This document shows, in pieces, positions 60,003 through 64,000 of a stretch of DNA of 64,000 bases. The number at the start of each line of letters is the position of its first letter. The first letter of the stretch is position 1. This DNA comes from Kistimonas sp. bin40 (GTDB taxonomy: Bacteria > Pseudomonadota > Gammaproteobacteria > Pseudomonadales > Endozoicomonadaceae). The position numbers and the translations under genes are program-made. The notes under the pieces are model-generated. The model was given only the letters and a program-made list of their open reading frames with translations. It searched no databases and was not told the DNA's origin. The stretch is from assembly GCA_002238585.1 (NCBI GenBank), contig MPMQ01000005.1, forward strand, positions 1 through 64,000. The letters run 5' to 3'.

Positions 60003-60616
60003 GCTGTTCCCTGAAAGGTGACATTCTCGCGCAGTATACGCTCCTTGGAAGCCTTAAGCGACGCAGCCAGGCGGAGGCAAACGAGAAACACATAGCCCCG
60101 CCCTTCGCTGGCACCGCCACAGGAGAGAGGGAATCGCCCAGTGTCGCCAACAGCCTGTGCTCTTGTGCAACCTTGCGCAACACCCTCACCAGAAAGCCGA
60201 AAGCCAACGAGCCATCAGACGCCGGCGAACACTGTCCTCAGACACATTCACCATTGTTCATGACGCTCCCTGACTCCACAGCCTCCCAGCTCGGCAACCT
60301 TACTGCTGAAAATGTCGAGTAATTGGGTTGTTTTCCATTCGTGCAGGGCAGGTTTTGTGCTGCCTGTTCCTCGCACAAATCCAAGCCCGCTGGCCTCGAG
60401 CGCATCAAGGACCAGATCAATGATTGGCTTGCAACTCGTTGTCTTGTGACAGTCGATTCGCCGCCAGGCAACAAGAGACTCTACATTCCTCCAGAGACTC
60501 ACGTGTGCGAGCCTGTTTTGACTTTGTCCAACAGAGCACGCCTCTGCTTCACTCTCGTTCGGTCGGCAGCCTCCAGGCCGGACAGCGCACCTGGCACCAA
60601 CCCGGCAGAAGACTAT
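60003..60616. other. spacer between rnr and the CARD-like gene
   Basis: About 610 bases. An 84-codon minus-strand frame (60248-60502) begins at a GTG without a suitable ribosome site; an overlapping ATG with GGAGG is followed at once by a stop. It is not called. No RNA gene is recognised. Confidence 0.4.
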
Positions 60617-61330
60617 TTACTTACAGGCGTTACTCACAGGTGGCCTGACAGCTCTCAACTTCTGCTTCAGCCGCGCTATTTCCTGGGCACTGTCCGACTG
60701 CGACTGGACCAAAAGCCGCTCCCTGGATTCCATTGTCCGTCTCTGCTCCTCAATCACGCGGGAACAGCGCGCGAGGTTTTCAGTTTGCCAGCCTGCTACC
60801 GCAATCTGGCGCCCTACCTGAGCCCGGAGCTCTGACACATCGGCCTTCAACTGGCTCAGCTGGACTTGAAGATCACAAAGCGTTTCCACAGGCACCACAA
60901 CCACCTTGCGCGGATAACATTCCCACTGTTCAGCGGGCTCTGCCATTGTAGCAGCGAACTGCCTGACTCGTTTTTCCAGTTCCATGGCCCAGCAAAGATT
61001 GCCGCTCTCACGCAGCAATTCGACAAAAATACGGAATTCGCTGTCACCCTTGTCGCGCAATATGCTGAGCAGTTTTTCCCTTTTCCGGGTATCGGTGACC
61101 TCCTCTCTGACCGAAAGCTCTTCAAAGCTGTTCAGGAAGCCTCCAGCATCCTGGTTGATTCTATCCATCAGCCCGGAATCGAGCCTGACATTGGCCTTAA
61201 GGCCAGCTTCCACTGCGCGCAGAGCCGCTTTGTTGACTTCGCTCATGGTGCCATTTGCCTGAGACAAGCCGGTCCCGGACGCGCCAAAAAGGGGAGGGGA
61301 CACAGCCCTGCCATTATTGATTGTGTTCAT
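60617..61330 (-). CDS. CARD-like domain plus coiled-coil protein
   Basis: A 237-residue protein starting at ATG 61330 (GAAGAGAG about nine bases upstream; longer frames are not protein-like). Residues 1-33 are low complexity. Residues about 34-120 resemble a caspase-recruitment domain: LDSGLMDRINQDAGGFL, FEELSVREEVTDTRKREKLL, then SILRDKGDSEFRIFVELLRE, which follows the eukaryotic pattern 'kLLdiLprkG.eaF..F...L.etg'. Residues about 146-228 form a probable coiled coil (LQVQLSQLKADVSELRAQV, EIARLKQKLRAV). There is no signal peptide or enzyme domain, and no gasdermin or caspase-like gene beside it. The CARD call is by eye. A host-signalling mimic or an immune adaptor are both possible. Confidence 0.75.
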   Translation of the reverse strand: MNTINNGRAVSPPLFGASGTGLSQANGTMSEVNKAALRAVEAGLKANVRLDSGLMDRINQDAGGFLNSFEELSVREEVTDTRKREKLLSILRDKGDSEFRIFVELLRESGNLCWAMELEKRVRQFAATMAEPAEQWECYPRKVVVVPVETLCDLQVQLSQLKADVSELRAQVGRQIAVAGWQTENLARCSRVIEEQRRTMESRERLLVQSQSDSAQEIARLKQKLRAVRPPVSNACK

Positions 61331-62345
61331 GGAAACACTCTCTTCTTTTCCTCGGTGAGCAAGTGGACAAGCGGAGAGGCAAGCCTGCCTTTCTCGCGAA
61401 CACATGGCATTGGAGTACAAAAAGAACAAAAAGTTCTGTTGCAACCTGCTGATGACGCCAGGCTGAGTGAAAACCGGCAAGCAGTCACAACTCGAACCCG
61501 CTCTTTGCCTGAACAGATCGCGTCAGACCAGCTTGCACCACACTGACTTTCGGACATGCGTTTTCCCCGGAGGCTAAATCACACTGTGCTGCCAGGCTAT
61601 CACAGACACTCAGGCAGCCAAGGCAGCTTTCTGGACGGCACGCCTGTGGAATCACCGGAGAGCTGCAGGCTGGTGCGCACTGACACCCCAAAAGCTACAG
61701 GCTTGTGCGCAGCAATTCGTTGACAAATACGTCCCGCAGCTCCATCGCCTCCGGACTTTCCTGAGCACCGCAGAAGAAGCGTGCGTCAACCGGTTATTGG
61801 CTGCTGTGGCTCAGCCTGCCGGAAAAACGGCCGCCGCTTTTTCTCCCCAAAACCTTTACCTTTATTGGCCTGAACTGCCCTGCCATATTGTTCAAGGACT
61901 ACAAGTCAGCCCAGTGGTCACCATCATCTGGATAACACAGGCCTGGCTCTACTTTTCGTCGGCTGCAAATTCCCCGGGACTGTGGCAGGAGACAGAAAAC
62001 CGAACGGGCTGCGCCCTGCCCGAAGACCGGGTATACAAACCCAACCTGCACGCAAAAGGCGTGAACACGAAACAGCCAACCTGAAGAAAGCAATCGCCCG
62101 GACCCGGAACCAGGGTGCGACGGGAGAGACCACAGCTGTCAGTGGTGAAGAGCAGAAGCCAGATACCCGGAAGCAGGCAGGGATGCTGCCCTGACAGGTC
62201 GTAGACTTTTCCATACTGTTCGGCCGCTCGCTGGTGCCTGTGCACCATTGATCTGCAAAAACGCAGAATTGATCTTGCAAAAACCGCGCAATTGGTAAAG
62301 AATGGCCACCGCCTTGGCAGCGGGACTTCCTGCTGCGGGCACGAT
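61331..62345. other. long spacer between the CARD-like gene and ffs
   Basis: About 1 kb without a supported gene. Short Cys-rich and Pro-rich frames lack ribosome sites. The promoters of ffs and of the CARD-like gene should lie here; a direct repeat containing TTGATCT.GCAAAAAC occurs near 62248-62286, just before the RNA gene. Confidence 0.4.
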
Positions 62346-62457
<112 letters not shown>

Positions 62458-62659
62458 CCCTGTTTGTGCAGGGTTGCTTCTCCAGATACGGCTGTTATGC
62501 CATTCCTGCCATACCGGGCAGGCCAGATATGCTCCATACGCTCTGACTCCGCATTGGCGGTGCCTGTACTCGTCAGCACAGCCTCGACCGACGCAGAGCC
62601 AGCGTCATTTTGCAGTCCATATAACTACAGAAACTGTGCGGTGCTGTGGTGAAGAAGCC

Positions 62660-64000
62660 ATGAGTTACCAAGTGTTGGCGCGCAAATGGCGGCCCCGTTC
62701 CTTCGAAGAAATGGTAGGGCAGGAACACGTTCTCCGGGCTCTTGTCAGTGCGCTCGACAACAACCGCCTTCACCATGCCTGGCTCTTTACCGGCACACGC
62801 GGGGTGGGCAAAACAACCCTGGCCAGAATCCTGGCGCGCTGCCTCAACTGTGAGCAGGGTATCAGCTCCCGACCTTGCGGCCAGTGCACGTCCTGCCGGG
62901 AAATTGATGAGGGGCGCTGCATTGATCTGATCGAGGTGGACGCAGCCAGCCGGACCCGACTCGAAGACACCAAAGAGCTGCTGGACAATGTCCAGTACGC
63001 CCCCTCGCGCACCCGCTTCAAAGTCTATTTGATAGACGAAGTGCACATGCTCAGCACCCACAGTTTCAACGCCTTGCTCAAGACGCTGGAAGAACCACCG
63101 CCCCACGTAAAATTCCTGCTGGCAACAACAGACGCACACAAGGTGCCGGTCACTATTTTGTCCCGCTGCCTGCAGTTCTGCCTCAAAAACATGCCCCCCG
63201 AACGCATAGTGGGGCACCTGCAGCAAGTCCTTGATGCGGAGAAGGTAACCTACGAACAATCTGCCCTCTGGCAACTGGGGCAGTCTGCTGATGGCAGCAT
63301 GCGTGACGCCTTGAGCCTGACAGACCAGGCCATTGCCTACTGCAACGGAAACCTGGTAGCCGATCAGGTAGCGGCTCTGCTGGGGACGGTAAAGCAGGAC
63401 TCTATCCACCAGCTGCTGGATGCGTTGATGGAAGGCAGTGCCGAAACCATGATAGCCGTCGTTGAAGAGATGGCGCAGTACAGTCCCGACTATGAAGCCG
63501 TACTGCTGGGCATTCTTTCCTGCTTGCACCGGGTGGCCATGGCTCAGGCCCTGCCGGACACTATAGACAATACCCAGGGCGACCAGCACTGGATTGAGGA
63601 ACTGGCGAAGAGGGCGAGAGCGGAAGATATACAGCTGTATTACCAGTCGGCCCTGATTGGCCGCCGGGACTTGCCGCTGGCACCGGATGCGCGCGCCGGC
63701 TTTGAGATGATACTGCTGCGCATGTTGGCCTTTCGTCCGGCCGGTGCGCCTCGCCAGCCAGCCGCTTCCGACACAGATCCCAACGGGTCAGCTCAGCTTG
63801 CGCCCCCGAATCCTGATACCAACAGGACAAGCACGACGGGACAGCCCGAGAAAGGGGATCGCCCTGCCGCACCTGGATCAGCTCACGCCAACAGGACACA
63901 ACAGCAGGTTCCGGCCTCCTCCCTTGCTGCCGCGCATCAAACCGGACACCCAGCGGAAAAGGGCAACCCTGTCCCACCTGGCCCCCCCTCCGCCAATACC
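62660..64000 (+). CDS. dnaX: DNA polymerase III subunits tau/gamma (3' end outside window)
   Basis: DnaX forms the ATP-driven core of the clamp loader. The first 447 codons are present. Visible are SYQVLARKWRPRSFEEMVGQ, Walker A GTRGVGKTTLAR, the zinc cysteines in CLNCEQ...PCGQCTSC, Walker B LIDEVHMLS and the SRC motif (TILSRCLQF). After about residue 355 the sequence becomes Pro/Ala/Thr-rich linker, with imperfect repeats around NTNRT/HANRT. The frameshift site that yields gamma in E. coli would lie near or beyond the window end and is not seen. Confidence 0.97.
   Translation, partial: MSYQVLARKWRPRSFEEMVGQEHVLRALVSALDNNRLHHAWLFTGTRGVGKTTLARILARCLNCEQGISSRPCGQCTSCREIDEGRCIDLIEVDAASRTRLEDTKELLDNVQYAPSRTRFKVYLIDEVHMLSTHSFNALLKTLEEPPPHVKFLLATTDAHKVPVTILSRCLQFCLKNMPPERIVGHLQQVLDAEKVTYEQSALWQLGQSADGSMRDALSLTDQAIAYCNGNLVADQVAALLGTVKQDSIHQLLDALMEGSAETMIAVVEEMAQYSPDYEAVLLGILSCLHRVAMAQALPDTIDNTQGDQHWIEELAKRARAEDIQLYYQSALIGRRDLPLAPDARAGFEMILLRMLAFRPAGAPRQPAASDTDPNGSAQLAPPNPDTNRTSTTGQPEKGDRPAAPGSAHANRTQQQVPASSLAAAHQTGHPAEKGNPVPPGPPSANT

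Noticed and set aside
60248-60502. 84-codon minus-strand frame between rnr and the CARD-like gene
   Set aside because: It needs a GTG start with no ribosome site; the nearby GGAGG leads to an ATG followed directly by TAG.

Overview
The window reads as a piece of chromosome from a gammaproteobacterium of the Oceanospirillales/Pseudomonadales kind, probably host-associated and perhaps near Endozoicomonadaceae (the family is my inference). The order birA-coaX-SPOR protein-tRNA-Tyr-tRNA-Gly-tRNA-Thr-tRNA-Trp-secE-nusG-rplKAJL-rpoBC is classic for that group, as are ubiC-ubiA, ubiK, acnB, miaE and ffs-dnaX. Many starts are GTG or TTG. My coding calls sum to only about 73 percent of the window, low for a free-living relative. 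Several normally adjacent genes are missing (tuf, rpsL-rpsG-fusA, lysA-dapF, deoA). Together with large proteins of eukaryote-interaction type this suggests a genome that has undergone reduction in a host.

Layout. 1-6.6 kb: accessory region with two tandem paralogues of a large unrecognised protein and a proline-rich protein built from internal repeats. 6.6-8.9 kb: almost gene-free, with tRNA-Thr(TGT) and a possible pseudogene. 8.9-20.2 kb: scattered housekeeping genes (glyA, purD, tRNA-Ala, tcdA, a PIN-PhoH ATPase, acnB, miaE) separated by long spacers. 20.2-22.3 kb: mostly empty, with one or two small minus-strand genes. 22.3-39.2 kb: the transcription/translation block, all on the minus strand, from birA to rpoC, with recognisable promoters and attenuators. 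39.4-41.2 kb: a large orphan protein divergent from birA. 41.6-44.0 kb: lptM and ubiC-ubiA. 44.8-46.2 kb: brnQ. 46.5-54.4 kb: a minus-strand run of an MBL hydrolase, nadE, a Tim44-domain protein, a SUKH protein, deoD, deoB, deoC and a cold-shock protein; the deo part is flanked by two tandem-repeat arrays. 54.8-60.0 kb: sbcB, a YbaM-like protein, ubiK and rnr. 60.6-61.3 kb: a protein with a CARD-like domain and a coiled coil. 62.3-64.0 kb: SRP RNA and the 5' part of dnaX.

Function. The core genes support transcription, translation, DNA repair, NAD, CoA, biotin and ubiquinone metabolism, and nucleoside salvage (deoC, deoB and deoD funnel deoxynucleosides to glycolysis). Four short copies of an IS200/IS605-end-like palindrome without transposase are scattered through the spacers. 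The most interesting locus is 60617-61330: an N-terminal segment that looks like a caspase-recruitment domain followed by a coiled coil, the layout of a eukaryotic death-fold adaptor. The accessory proteins at both ends of the window fit the same host-interaction theme, but their secretion and targets cannot be read from the sequence.
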